Source: Antedon mediterranea
Lineage: Eukaryota > Echinodermata > Crinoidea > Comatulida > Antedonidae
DNA length: 64,000 nt
Assembly: GCF_964355755.1 (NCBI RefSeq)
Contig: NC_092674.1
Span: 2,857,001 to 2,921,000, forward strand
Direction of reading: 5' to 3'
In this document: in pieces, positions 21,401 through 61,225 of the stretch
How positions within the stretch are numbered: the stretch's first letter is position 1
How the letters are laid out: every line of letters begins with the position of its first letter
Position numbers and translations under genes: made by a program
The notes under the pieces: model-generated
Database searches by the model: none
Told to the model about the DNA's origin: nothing
What the model saw: the letters and a program-made list of their open reading frames with translations, nothing else

Positions 21401-23016
21401 CATTGGCATCGAGTGTAAGGCAGTCTTCAGGGTAGACAGATGAGTGTATCATAGGATTCAAATACACCCTACAGGGTCTGTAAAAATGAATACAATTCAA
21501 AATGTAAGAAAAGTTGTACAAGCACAAAGGTCAAATTCAATTCAGTCCTGATATGAATGAAACAGTACATTCTGCACTCTTGTCTTTATTCCATAATTTT
21601 TACTATATTATGAAGACCGGGTGTTATACACTTGTCAATGACCCACTATACGACCCCCGTCATGTACAAATAATTACTGACGCAGGGGTGCGTCAAAAAA
21701 CCTAGAAGGTACGTCACATCAATGAACGGTGGTGTGTCAATGTCCGTCACTTTACCACTCAAAATATCATAAACACTTACATGGTCACAGTGCGTCAAAA
21801 TGGGTGCATTCCATGGTCACCTAAAGGTAAATCACATTTTTTATGCAAGGGTGCGTCATGGTATTCATAAGGCATGATGCCCACCGGAAAAATGACGCAC
21901 CTCTTCCAGGGTAGTAGGTCATATAATTGACAAGTGCATTAGCAATACTTCGATAGATAGCAGTTTACATGATGCTACACTACACACTGACTTGTCTCTG
22001 TTACTTACCCTTCTTTATGTTCAACATCACCATTTTTAAATCGTATTTTTAAAAATTGTTTTTGACTAGCCACTATGTGTCTCAATATTTCAAACCTTCT
22101 TGACCGCCAAAGAAAAACCTAAAAAAATGTGTTTACAGATGTTATTTATTTCAAAGAAAATTATACAGAAAATGCAACTAGTTATTTAAAAACTTTTAAG
22201 ATAATAAAGTCCTTACCCGTTTTGGACCATGCTCAATTCTTGCTTCTCCTTGGCTATTGTACACCAGGGCCTTTATTGATACAAGAGAATGGGTTAGTGT
22301 CCAATAATAAGTTTGTTATCAACTCCAAAATTCATAGAACTTCATAATTCTATTCCCCATCATCATTATTTAGTACAAGGGTTAAGCTGGCTTTAATATT
22401 CACGATCGTATTATTTACTCATTATTTTCTAGAAGAATTTTTTTTTTTTTTTGGAGGGGGAAATTTAAAGGTGGCCGAAGCACTGTAAATAATTTAGGAA
22501 AAAAGGACTCGTGGATATCTGAACAAAATTAATTTTTTTAACAAAAAATAAATGGTACACTGTTTACGGTAGTTTATAACATTCCTCCCAATAAAAAAAA
22601 GATATATTTATAAATAATAATTATCACCTAATAATATTAAATATAATTTGTTTATTAATAAATTTTATTTATAATAATATAGTTTCATCATTTCTGATTC
22701 AACCCACCAGTCTAGAATAAAAAAATAACATTACGGTTTTAAACGTATCCCGTGTGTAAGTATGGTGCACTGCGACCCCATTGCGGCTACTAAAATAGGT
22801 TGGTTAGCTAGCCTAGTAGTAGTAGAAGTAGCTAGCCTAGTAGTAGTAGAAGCAGCTAATATTTAATAGAGTGAATTAGGGAATACTAACCTAGAACCTC
22901 TAGGTAGGGTAGGCCTAGACCCTCCCTGTATTATCTAGGCTTACTTTACTAGATCAGAAAACAACATCATATACCTGGTCACCCTCATCAAGGGTTTTAA
23001 ACATAAATTGGCCCAT
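18476..23016 (-). CDS. SPFH/band-7-like coiled-coil protein, uncharacterised
   Basis: Eleven exons (minus order): 22975-23016, 22009-22118, 21307-21477, 20881-20992, 20533-20616, 20397-20434, 19615-19843, 19402-19474, 19101-19149, 18839-18929 and 18476-18637. All are GT-AG with matching phases, giving 386 aa. I do not know a named orthologue. The N-terminal half is beta-rich (FLWRSRRFEIL, GPTLFSPKSNEWLHEFSWHG). The middle (KLWVIPDQLYFNVEDVRTKD, LLRVKLMIFFELSDIE, DPIADLI, SADVVTF) resembles an SPFH/prohibitin fold or the vault-protein shoulder domain. The segment with SKLIGYTVSKVVFRGYHAN and roughly residues 260-345 (Glu/Gln/Lys-rich) looks like a helical coiled-coil stalk. No signal peptide or membrane segment is visible. 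A scaffold or membrane-microdomain role is inference. Introns carry two MITEs and a 308-bp inverted-repeat element. Confidence 0.85.
19263..19383. mobile_element. CTCTGTC-family MITE, short copy in an intron of the SPFH-like gene
   Basis: Left end degenerate (TCTATACTATCAAAC), right end TTTGATAGTGTGGACAGAGC, with one central ATGACATCATATCACTACC block instead of two or three. Confidence 0.8.
19898..20334. mobile_element. CTCTGTC-family MITE split by a younger insertion
   Basis: The MITE runs from a trimmed left end (TTGTCTACACCATATATGG) to 20009 and resumes at 20315 with ATAGCATAGACAGAGCTTAA. Only the last few bases of the right inverted end lie beyond the insertion. Confidence 0.75.
20010..20314 (+). 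mobile_element. 305-bp retroposon-like insertion inside a MITE
   Basis: Flanked by the direct repeat ATAGCA (20004-20009 and 20315-20320) and ending in an A-rich tail (AAATAAATGAAAGAAAAAAA), which suggests target-primed retrotransposition on the plus strand. The 3' part resembles a LINE tail; no coding remnant is visible. Confidence 0.6.
21629..21936. mobile_element. 308-bp inverted-repeat element
   Basis: The left end CACTTGTCAATGACCCACTA matches the reverse complement of the right end CACTTGTCAATTATATGACC over the first dozen bases. Inside, GTGCGTCA recurs four or five times in both orientations. It lies between exons 2 and 3 of the SPFH-like gene. Confidence 0.55.
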
Positions 23017-25396
23017 CCTTATACCAGCCTGCAGCAGTAACAACAGTCTTTATTTTATAAAGGAAGAAGACGGTTAATCTAGTAGCAGCCTCGTCACTTC
23101 TTCTTTCTCACGCCTCAATTCAACTCAACAACCGACAACAACAATACGTAATTTCTATTTTTATCGATAACGTCATTATTGCTCTCATTATAAATGAATA
23201 TTCATTAACTGTTGTGAATAATTAATCTACATAAACAAAACGTGATTTTGCTATTATTAAAAGTTCATTAATTCAACTGATTGCCGAGATTAATTTTCCT
23301 AGAATGTACATGGTCTGATAAATCTATGTTTAGGCCTACATTCCACCCACATTACAAATTAATTTTGGTCTGTGTGTATTCCATGTTGGTATAAAAAAAT
23401 AAATTTTTCAATTTTTTCTCGCAGTTCCGGTTGTGGTACAGACAAACAGGCTACAGCACATTAAAGTTCACAATTGACCATTTTTAAATGCCATTTTTGA
23501 ATTTATAGAATAATATTTTTGTTGGCAAATAATACATTGTTTGAAAGGTATACACATTTTAAATGCTGTGTATATATAAATAACTTATAGTGAAAAATGG
23601 GCATGTGATTCATAATTAAAGAACTCTCTGTGATTTGCGATTAAATTAAAGGACATCTTTTTAATAATTAATCATAAATTATTAATCAAAAGAACAATGT
23701 CATGAAGCACCAGTGCCAAATTTACAAAGTCGGAAATGAGATATTTGTCTTCAATTATCGTACCAAAACGGTGAGAATCGCGCAGAATGTGTAAATCAGT
23801 GCACATCACAGAGATGTAATAAAATCTTTGGTGCACATTTATCATAATGTGCTACCGCCCTCTCTTCTCCAATTTTAATGTTTACGTCGTACGAATAATT
23901 ATGATTATCATAATTTTTCAATTGGTCGAAAAGGGGGTGTGTAGGTACAGTACGCGTGTACAAAAACACGCTCTCGACGTGATCGTTATTTTCAACATCG
24001 CACATGCTGGAGCAATAATAGACCTTAGATTTTCCATCTTTTCTCATTTTTGGTACTTGTGAGTTAAAATACGTTATATTTTAATAGATTTACATTAGTA
24101 GGAAATTGTAGCGTGAATTTTGAGCTTGCTTCACTGATTAAAAACGATAAATTTTAGTTCTGTAAGAGTGTAAGATGCAATTTTTCACAAAATCCGTACG
24201 GTGTTTCCCCGGCCCCCGCATTTACCGCATCATTTGAGATAAGCAGTTCCATCCATGCATGATGGCATGATGGCCTAACTGGAGGTGTGAAATTAGATAC
24301 GGTACCTCCATGATAAAATTAAACAGTCAATTGTATTGTACTGTGTTGCCATTTGTTGACGGTACTCATGGTGCATGTATCCTCAAACTTTCATTTGATT
24401 TACTTTGAATTAATCATTTTCACAGAGACAAGCTAAAAAATAAACATAAATTAACATGAATAAATAGTAGTAGCCATAGATTCATGTCACGAAGTTCCCT
24501 CCTGATACTTCACACTTTACAGGGGGTCCTTGACTCCTTCAAAGTCAATATATAGGCCTAGGTCCTAGATTACATAGATAATTATGAATGGTGATGTGTA
24601 CTTTCAGGTGACCTTTATCCAGGTATCAGGTTAATCAATAATTTGTCCCTGTGCACTACATATACTAGGCCTAGCACAAAACGAGGAAGTTTACAAACAT
24701 ATATAATGTTTTAAAATAAAAAAATGAAGATGTAACATAGGTATACTAAAAACCAACAACAAGCTACGAATAGCGACCTTCTCAGTTTTTCTTGGGTTGG
24801 ATTTGAACCCATAACTTCGATCCAATCACAGACCTGATCTGGATCACAAACCTGCTTATGACAGATAAGAAAAGATGATGATATCAAATAAAAAGTAGAA
24901 TCCCTCCACTGAGACATCTCTATTCAGGGGACAATTCCTATTATATTCACAGTGACACTTTTTCATGAAAAAAAACGAGGGGAAACACTTTTAAAACTAC
25001 AGTTGACCCCTATTCAGGGACACTGATCCACCATATTAACTGACACTGGTTCTGCAGACTCTCTACTCTGCTGTAGTTGGATGTAAAAAATTGTTCAAAG
25101 GTTTTTGGTCAAATAATGTTCTACTTACAGTAAGGCTACAGTATGTCTACACTATTATTAAACTAGTTTAACAAAAAAAAAGTAGGATGTGCAAAAATAT
25201 GGTAGTGATGTGCCTAAATTTGGTAGTGATATGACATCATCATGTCCATATATGGGCTAACCACATTTGTTGTCACATAAAGTTTGATAGTGTAGAATAC
25301 GGGCGTTAGTCAGAACTTCGGTCAATTGACAATATGTAAAATGTGAAATTATTTTAGGTAAACTAGACTATAATCCAGAATTGAGTGAACATCAAA
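23017..25396. other. Divergent spacer between the SPFH-like and ACSL genes
   Basis: Start codons at 23016 (-) and 25397 (+) face away from each other over 2.4 kb. Short frames (for example 23796-24047, minus) have no domain. A B-box-like stretch (GGGTTCAAATCCAACCC, minus, near 24790-24810) suggests a SINE fragment. A MITE copy lies at 25143-25298. Upstream non-coding ACSL exons may be present; CCAG at 25374-25377 is a possible acceptor. Confidence 0.4.
25143..25298. mobile_element. CTCTGTC-family MITE upstream of ACSL
   Basis: Ends TGTCTACACTATTATTAAAC and AGTTTGATAGTGTAGA; interior with two GGTAGTGAT repeats, ATGACATCATCATGTCC and TTGTCACATAA. Both outermost AGCTC bases are lost. It lies about 100 bp before the ACSL start codon. 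Confidence 0.82.
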
Positions 25397-39240
<13,844 letters not shown>

Positions 39241-39713
39241 ATTGGCTTGTAGGTGCTGAAACAACGAAATCAACTAGCGGAATTAGTGAACATTTTTTAT
39301 TACAATAAAAATAAATAAATTTAATCGGCTACATTTTATGTACAGTAATTGTTGAGTTATTTTAAAATTCTGTTTAGATGCTGTAAAATAAAATGATTGT
39401 GTTTTAACTGTTTTATTGTTGACAATGTCAGTATTCTTGATTTAATTCTGAAATTGAATGTTTTAATTGATTGAATTATTTGGTGCTTTTTGAAAATGCC
39501 AGTGTTAAATAATGAAATGATATTGCAATATAGTAAACACATTAAAATGTGATTTGTAAATAAATTTTAAATGTAATATCCCAGAATCAGACTCTCTGAA
39601 TAACAGAAATTCTCCCCATCAATAATGCAGTAAAAATCAATCATATTAAACCACTATTATTAACATTCTTGTTAATACCTACTGTACTTCTGAAAAATGT
39701 TGATCTACTTTAT

Positions 39714-39855
39714 AAAGCTCTGTCCACACTATCAAACTTGATGTGACAAAAAATGTGATGTGCCTATATATGGACACGATGATGTCATATCACTATCATA
39801 TTTGGGCACATCACACTTTTTTTCAGACTAGTTTTATAGTGGAGACGGAGCTTTA
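39714..39855. mobile_element. CTCTGTC-family MITE downstream of ACSL
   Basis: Ends AAGCTCTGTCCACACTATCA and GTTTTATAGTGGAGACGGAG; one TTTGGGCACATC block only. It begins about 475 bp after the ACSL stop. Confidence 0.85.
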
Positions 39856-40138
39856 GAAAATAAACCTTGTTACCTGAAATAAAAATTCTGAAATAAGTTT
39901 TGAATTGTATTGTTGTTTGGCAGTGTACTGTTTCAATAGTTAAATGCACATGTTTAGTTCAATAATTAATAAATTTATGCAAGTCACTTTTACAGTAATT
40001 TGTTGTGCCAAGTAAATAAACATGATTTGATTCCACTCACTAGTTTTATTTCTTTGCCTGGCTTTATAAAAAAAACTGTTAAAAGTGGAACGAAAACCAA
40101 CAGAAGTTCATCATCATCTTACTATACTGTGCAGAACC

Positions 40139-40520
40139 TTATTTGAGTATAGTCGCACATGATTGAATTGACCCAGAGGGCCCAGTTATGATCAGTGGCT
40201 GTGATGTAATAGTACACCGGGATAACCCCCTACTCACATGGTTGAATTGAATTGACCCAGAGGGCCCAGTTATGATCAGTGGCTGTGATGTACTAGTACA
40301 CCGGGATAACCACCTACTCACATGGTTGAATTGAATTGACCCAGAGGGCCCAGTTATGATCAGTGGCTGTGATGTACTAGTACACCGGGATAACCACCTA
40401 CTCGTCTCGAAAGATGTACTAGGTTTTTAAAGTGCACATGAGCTAGATGTGTACACTGGACCTACGGTTTACATTCCTTATCCGAGAAGACTCGTTCTAC
40501 CACCATGGAGTGAGTGAACC
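40139..40520. repeat. Tandem triplication of a SINE body (~85-bp unit)
   Basis: Three copies of GACCCAGAGGGCCCAGTTAT, GATCAGTGGCTGTGATGTAC and TAGTACACCGGGATAACCAC. They are followed by TACACTGGACCTACGGTTTA and GAGAAGACTCGTTCTACCAC, which match the SINE at 46400-46735. A diverged SINE copy seems to have amplified its 3' part in place. Confidence 0.75.
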
Positions 40521-40989
40521 TCAAATCCTTGCTAATGTTCCTTGCTGATTGTATTGAGTGCATTATGAGTGCAAACAAGCCTAGACTTGCCACACTAGAC
40601 TTTTTTCCAGACCAAACTGAGTAACTGTATGTATTGTCAACTTTTTCCAACTTGTTTACCCATATGGGCCTGATCTGTGGTGTAATTCTAAGCATAACTG
40701 AAGTATTTGCATTTACAGCGTCTACAATACAAAATGTAAAGCCTTTACAGAAACAACTACTACATAGGATAATTGGCTGATTTACCTATTTATTTCACAG
40801 ACAATACTCGGATAGATCTATAGTGCACAAAAACAGAGAAAATTTGACAGAGGAGAGAAAAAGATAACATAGATTTTGTATCACAGCATGGTGTATCATT
40901 GCTAGCTTGAACAATTAAGGGTACATTCACACTGAGTCAGGATTCTGGTCCAGTAGAAAGAGACAAAAATCATGGAAAATGTGTTTTTA

Positions 40990-41149
40990 AAGCTCTGTCT
41001 ACATTATCATACTTTATGTGACAAAAAATGTGATGTGCCCATATATGGACATGATGATGTCATATCACTACCATATTTTGGTATATCACTACTATATTTG
41101 GGCACACAACACTTTTTGTTGTCAAACAGATAGTGTAGACAGAGCTTAA
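40990..41149. mobile_element. CTCTGTC-family MITE, intergenic
   Basis: Ends AAGCTCTGTCTACATTATCA and ACAGATAGTGTAGACAGAGC; interior with the TATATGGACATGATGATGTC block and two TTTGG/TATATCACTAC repeats. Confidence 0.87.
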
Positions 41150-43175
41150 ACGCTCACTCACTGGACTGAATTTTGACCTGGTGCAAACGTTGTTGTTATC
41201 TATATATAAGACACCACCACCACATACAGTAATGTCTCTCATTTACATACACTTCTTTATCAACTCAGATAATAGAAAGCCTTTCAAATAAATATGTCAG
41301 GAGTAAAGTAGAATTGTTACTGCAGCAGTACTGCAGGTTATGATTTCTTATCCCAAAGGCATTGAAAACAGAGCTTGACCCTTCATCTAGTACCTGACCT
41401 GATATTATATTTACACTATCTTTCAGTTAAAACATTCATTAGGTCAAACAAATTTACATTTGGGCACTTTCGATTTGCGATGACTGAACCAATGGACTAT
41501 GTGTGTGCTTGCCTGCTGGACCACCAAACCTTTGTGGAAGTAGGGAGCGAGGAAGCATGTCCTAAGCACATTCTAACTTCCCCACATGAGCACAATGTGT
41601 TAACATGACAGTAGTTTGGTCATCGGTCAGCGCAAATCAAAAGATCCTTATTAACAGTTTGGTGGTGTACTGATCAACAAGTCTATAATGATATATTCTA
41701 TCTATTTACAAACAACCACGGAATAGGTATCAAACAATTGCATATAACATAATACCGGTACTATTATTTATGTTAACAAAAAAAAATAAATAAAAAAATA
41801 ACATTGGAAAGTCTACATTCTTAATACAGTTTTTAAATCAATTTCGTTATACTTAAATTAACAATGTGCACCAAACTACAGACCAATTTATTATGGTCTT
41901 GTGAAGACTTTGAACTTATCGGTAGCACAATTAAGCGTCCAATAGAGGATTTGTAAAACATAATTACCAGTTAATGGTAAACTATTTGTATAGAAAGCAA
42001 CAAGTCATTGTTTTCACTAATAAGGAATATCACATTAATCTCATGAGCCATTTAATATTTTTATTTTGCATATTCAATAGCTACTTATTATTCATAAGCT
42101 TATAATTTACATACTCAATAGCTACTTTTTTATTCATAAGCTAATTTACATATTCAATGGTGACCATAGTTTAATAACCTGAATATGTATTAACGCCTGA
42201 AACATCACAACTTCACACTCACAGATTTGGATAAATATATTTGTATTATATTATATACTATATCAATAAAGTTCATTAAATATTCATGATGTGCTAATGA
42301 ATATTGATGAAACAAGCTTTATATTAATGAATATTTATTATTTTATAAAATGGATTTTATCCTAAGCTGTTTATCATTGGCATTCAAACAATATTGTGTC
42401 TAGTCTACATCAGTTATTCAGCTACACTTACAAACCAAATTTATTTAATTCTATCAACTGCATTTTTGACTAATATGAATTAAAGAATAACAAACACAAT
42501 AGGTGATACGCAGTATGTTGAGTATCACCTTATTATCTAAGCTCAAATAAGCTTACTTTGAGTTTATTAATCAAAATTGATACTAAAAACAAAAGTTATC
42601 ACCTTTTAATCACAACTTTATGACATTTATTTTTCTCATTGATTTCACAATATGTTGTTATAAGCAATCTCAGTGATTTATAGTCTTTCAATTTTGTCAT
42701 ATGTGACACACTAAACAGGCAACATACTGGTTGTGTTTTACATTTTATTAACAGTAAACAAGAATTAGTAAAAGTTGAATCATCTATAATTAAACATACA
42801 GTAAACAAACTTTACAAACACAAAGAAACACGTATTTAAAAATGTGATATATTTTTTACATATTGGAAAAACATATGTATAAAACTCTTCAAAAATACAG
42901 TATTTAACTTATAAAACAATCAAATTTACACGTTATGGTTGGTGTAAAGTAATATGTAACAGATGAAAACAAACACTCAGAAAAAATAACAGATTTGGTC
43001 TTTGGCTCGAACAGACCGTCTTGAAGAGCTTGAATTTATCTAAATGACTACTTGTTCACTGTTTACATTTTCAAACTACACACCTGGGCTGAACTGTACA
43101 AGGATTACTATTGGCTGAGACAAACACAAGTAGCCAATAGGCACTGAGAACTGAGAAGCAATGAGAGAGCAGCTT
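41150..43175. other. Intergenic stretch between ACSL and RAB6
   Basis: AT-rich, with no frame I would call a gene. The short plus frame at 41375-41608 has no domain. The right part should include the 3' UTR of the distal RAB6 last exon. Confidence 0.4.
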
Positions 43176-43243
43176 TTAGCAGTAACAACCAGCATCTTCA
43201 GGAGAGGGGTCTTGTTCCATTGGTTTTGGTATAATAACATCAT
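43176..43243 (-). CDS. RAB6A: RAB6 candidate distal last exon (ends Cys-Tyr-Cys)
   Basis: Joined to the exon at 49421-49487 (phase 1), this segment reads DVIIPKPMEQDPSPEDAGCY then Cys and stop. It supplies a C-terminal Cys-X-Cys motif as needed for double geranylgeranylation. The acceptor AACTCAAG|AT has a weak pyrimidine tract but a branch-point-like CCTTAAC about 15 bp before it. It lies 1.6 kb beyond the more typical last exon at 44837-44910, so it would need alternative splicing and its own poly(A) site. It could instead be a decayed exon. Confidence 0.55.
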
Positions 43244-44836
43244 CTTGAGTTGTTTATGTTAAGGTTCAAATTTATTGAATATTGGACAAACAATTACAGC
43301 AGGTGAAATATAAATATATCACCTGTATGTATATTCTGTCAAAATAAAACATGTTTACTTGTCACCATATACCTGAAATGATAAATTTGTTTTAGATAAC
43401 AGTAAACTATGATTGTAATTACTTTTTAATCAATGATATAAAAGAAAAATACATACAATAATATTCTCTTTTTAATTCCATTACTACAATGTAGAATGTT
43501 AACAAAATAAAAAAAAAAGCCAGAAATGTTAACAACATTTTTTTTAAATGTCAGAAATAAAACACAAAACAAAATATTTGTTCATATAGCTTTTTAATAC
43601 AAAATCTGTATATTGTTTTGGAGAGTTGGGATACATAGAAAAAAATGTTAAAGCAAATCAAACAACAAAAAATTAATAAACAATATTTATAACAATTAAA
43701 AACAACAACATAATCGGGATTCTAATTATAAGACCCAAAGGATGCTATCGACGGAACCAATTAAGAAAAAATAATTTTACAAATGTTTTGGGAATACAGT
43801 ATATTTTTGTATAAAAAAAAAACATTTGAAACGGTCTAAAAAGCAACAAAAAAACCTAATAACAATCCTATCCAAATATTAAATCTATATAAAAATGTTT
43901 TTGAATATTATCAGTTTGTTAAATAATTTACTGTCTATATAATGTACAATTTAAATCTGCAAGTGTAATTAAAAATACCAAGGCCCAAAATATTAATATC
44001 TTTTTTGTTTATTTAACAACATTTATTTAAAAAAAACACCCTCACCATTTTCGAAACCCCAAGCCCCAGTTGTAAAAAAAAACCCCAAAATTATGTGTAA
44101 GGTGGGTCATATGTATTAACACTACAATATGCTGCACAACGCAAAACTAATTTTCTTTTCAGAGCCAACTTCAAAAGTAGTGCGGAATCAACACTTTAAA
44201 TTAGAGCAACACATGATGTGTTACAAAACAAATTACTTGGTTTTTTGAACACACTTTTTCTAACATTCTCAACCAGGCTAAATTACGTACAGTAAATTTA
44301 GACTTTGGTTGAACAGGCAGACAATATAAGTTTGGACCATTTGCAGCAAAGGAACATACAGACATACAATTCTTTTTGACTGCAGAAAAACAGTTGTATA
44401 CACACACTATCAAATGTCCATTGTGATGGCTGTAGTGGGCATAACATGATAAATGAAATATGATCAAATCTATACTATAATCATTTCAACTTTTGATGTA
44501 GCTAATCAAATTAGTTAGTATAGATAAAGTTCTAAAGTTTGTAACTTCATGCTCATGTTGTATAACAAGAAGTCTATTATAATGAATACACATGGTTGCA
44601 TACAACATCAAATATTATTACAATACAGTGTAATACATATTATAATAATTATTATTATATTTATATTACAATATATCATATTATGGACTCCACATTCAAA
44701 CAAGATCTTGTTTTTGATTTGTTAGATTTGGTGTTTCTTTCTTCTAACTACAGCGAAATGGATTGGTTATAAGAATGTGATAAGCCAATCGGATATGTGC
44801 ACATTATGTGCCCAGCCAATCACAAGAGCTGTTTCA

Positions 44837-59976
<15,140 letters not shown>

Positions 59977-60713
59977 CTACTCTTTAAAAACAATAATTTA
60001 TCCAGTTGAAGAAAAATAATTATACTCGGTATTTCAAAAGGGTTAGCCACGTTCGACGCCTGGAAATTATAAAATGACTGAGCATGCGTCACACGGATGA
60101 CGTGTAGAAAATTAAAAAGAGTGTTCGAGCTAAAAAAAAATTCTCTTTTCTCATGAGCGCAAAATAATGCGCAAAGTCTAAATTCCAAATATTTCACCAA
60201 AAAAATTTAAACAAATTCGGAAGGTGCGGTCAGCCTCCAAAAAATATAAACCCTGTAAAGCATAGAGATTATGTTATATCTATGTTGTGTAGGCCTAAAG
60301 TAATTAGAAAAAGAAATTAATGCATTTTAAAAGACAAATTAACGGTTTAAACAAGCGCTTTCATAAATAATTAGCTTCTCCTGGAAATGTTATTTTTAGG
60401 CCTAAATAACTGTATTTCTTTCAAATTTGGTCAGTATATTTGACATTAAAATGGCCTATTCAACAATTTAAAAGTTACGTTTATTAAGGCTTGCTGTGGT
60501 TTATTTGGAATCATTTGAGTTTGTGTGTGTGCGATTGTATCCTTCCCATTTAATTTTTGGAATCATAGTACTAGGAATAATATTTGTAAAAATATAAAAG
60601 CGTACAAGGAAGCCGATATCGTCACGGATATTTCATTGCAAATGAAGTCTTTGCCACATAAAATTAATCCTCTTATTAGTTGCCTAGTTCACCAATGATG
60701 GAGAGCTAAGATA

Positions 60714-61225
60714 AGATAAGATAAGATAAGATAAGATAACTTTTATTGATCCTCAAAAAGGAAATTCATTGCTCGTCATAATAACAAGAAAACACAATAA
60801 AAACAAATATAGCATAAAACCATTCATATAAAAACATCAAAAAATACAAGATAAAATTATCTTCTTGACTTTCTGTTGTACTGGATGATACCGGAGGGAA
60901 TAAAGGATTTGGCATATCTTCGATTTGTTTTCACACTGAGGAGCCTCAATCTACCACTTGGATTAAGTTGGTCTATGATCACCTTTGTGGAGAGGATGAG
61001 AGGCATCCGACTCAATGCGTTCAAAATCTTTCTGGAGGTGTTCTAGGTGCACATCGGATGGAAGGCAGTTCCAGACCAATCATTTTACCAGCCGGCCCGA
61101 CGGATGAAAGTTTCAAGGCGTCCTTTATTCCCTCCGGTAACATTACCAGCCCAACAGGAGAGGCAGTACGTCCAAACACTACATATAACGGAACTATAGA
61201 ACGAAAGTACTGGCACTGATGTCTG
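60714..61225 (-). mobile_element. LINE fragment (L2-like) with microsatellite tail
   Basis: The minus strand reads LSFYSSVICSVWTYCLSCW, the region after the reverse-transcriptase core in L2/CR1-type ORF2. It shifts frame, then gives a 3' end GATCAATAAAAGTTATCTTA and a (TATCT)n tail at 60716-60740. 5'-truncated, as usual for LINE copies. Confidence 0.7.

Noticed and set aside
23796-24047. 83-aa minus-strand open frame
   Set aside because: No domain, no splice partners, and an equally long frame on the other strand; likely chance.
41375-41608. 77-aa plus-strand frame with several Cys/His
   Set aside because: Spacing does not match a zinc finger and no splice context supports it.
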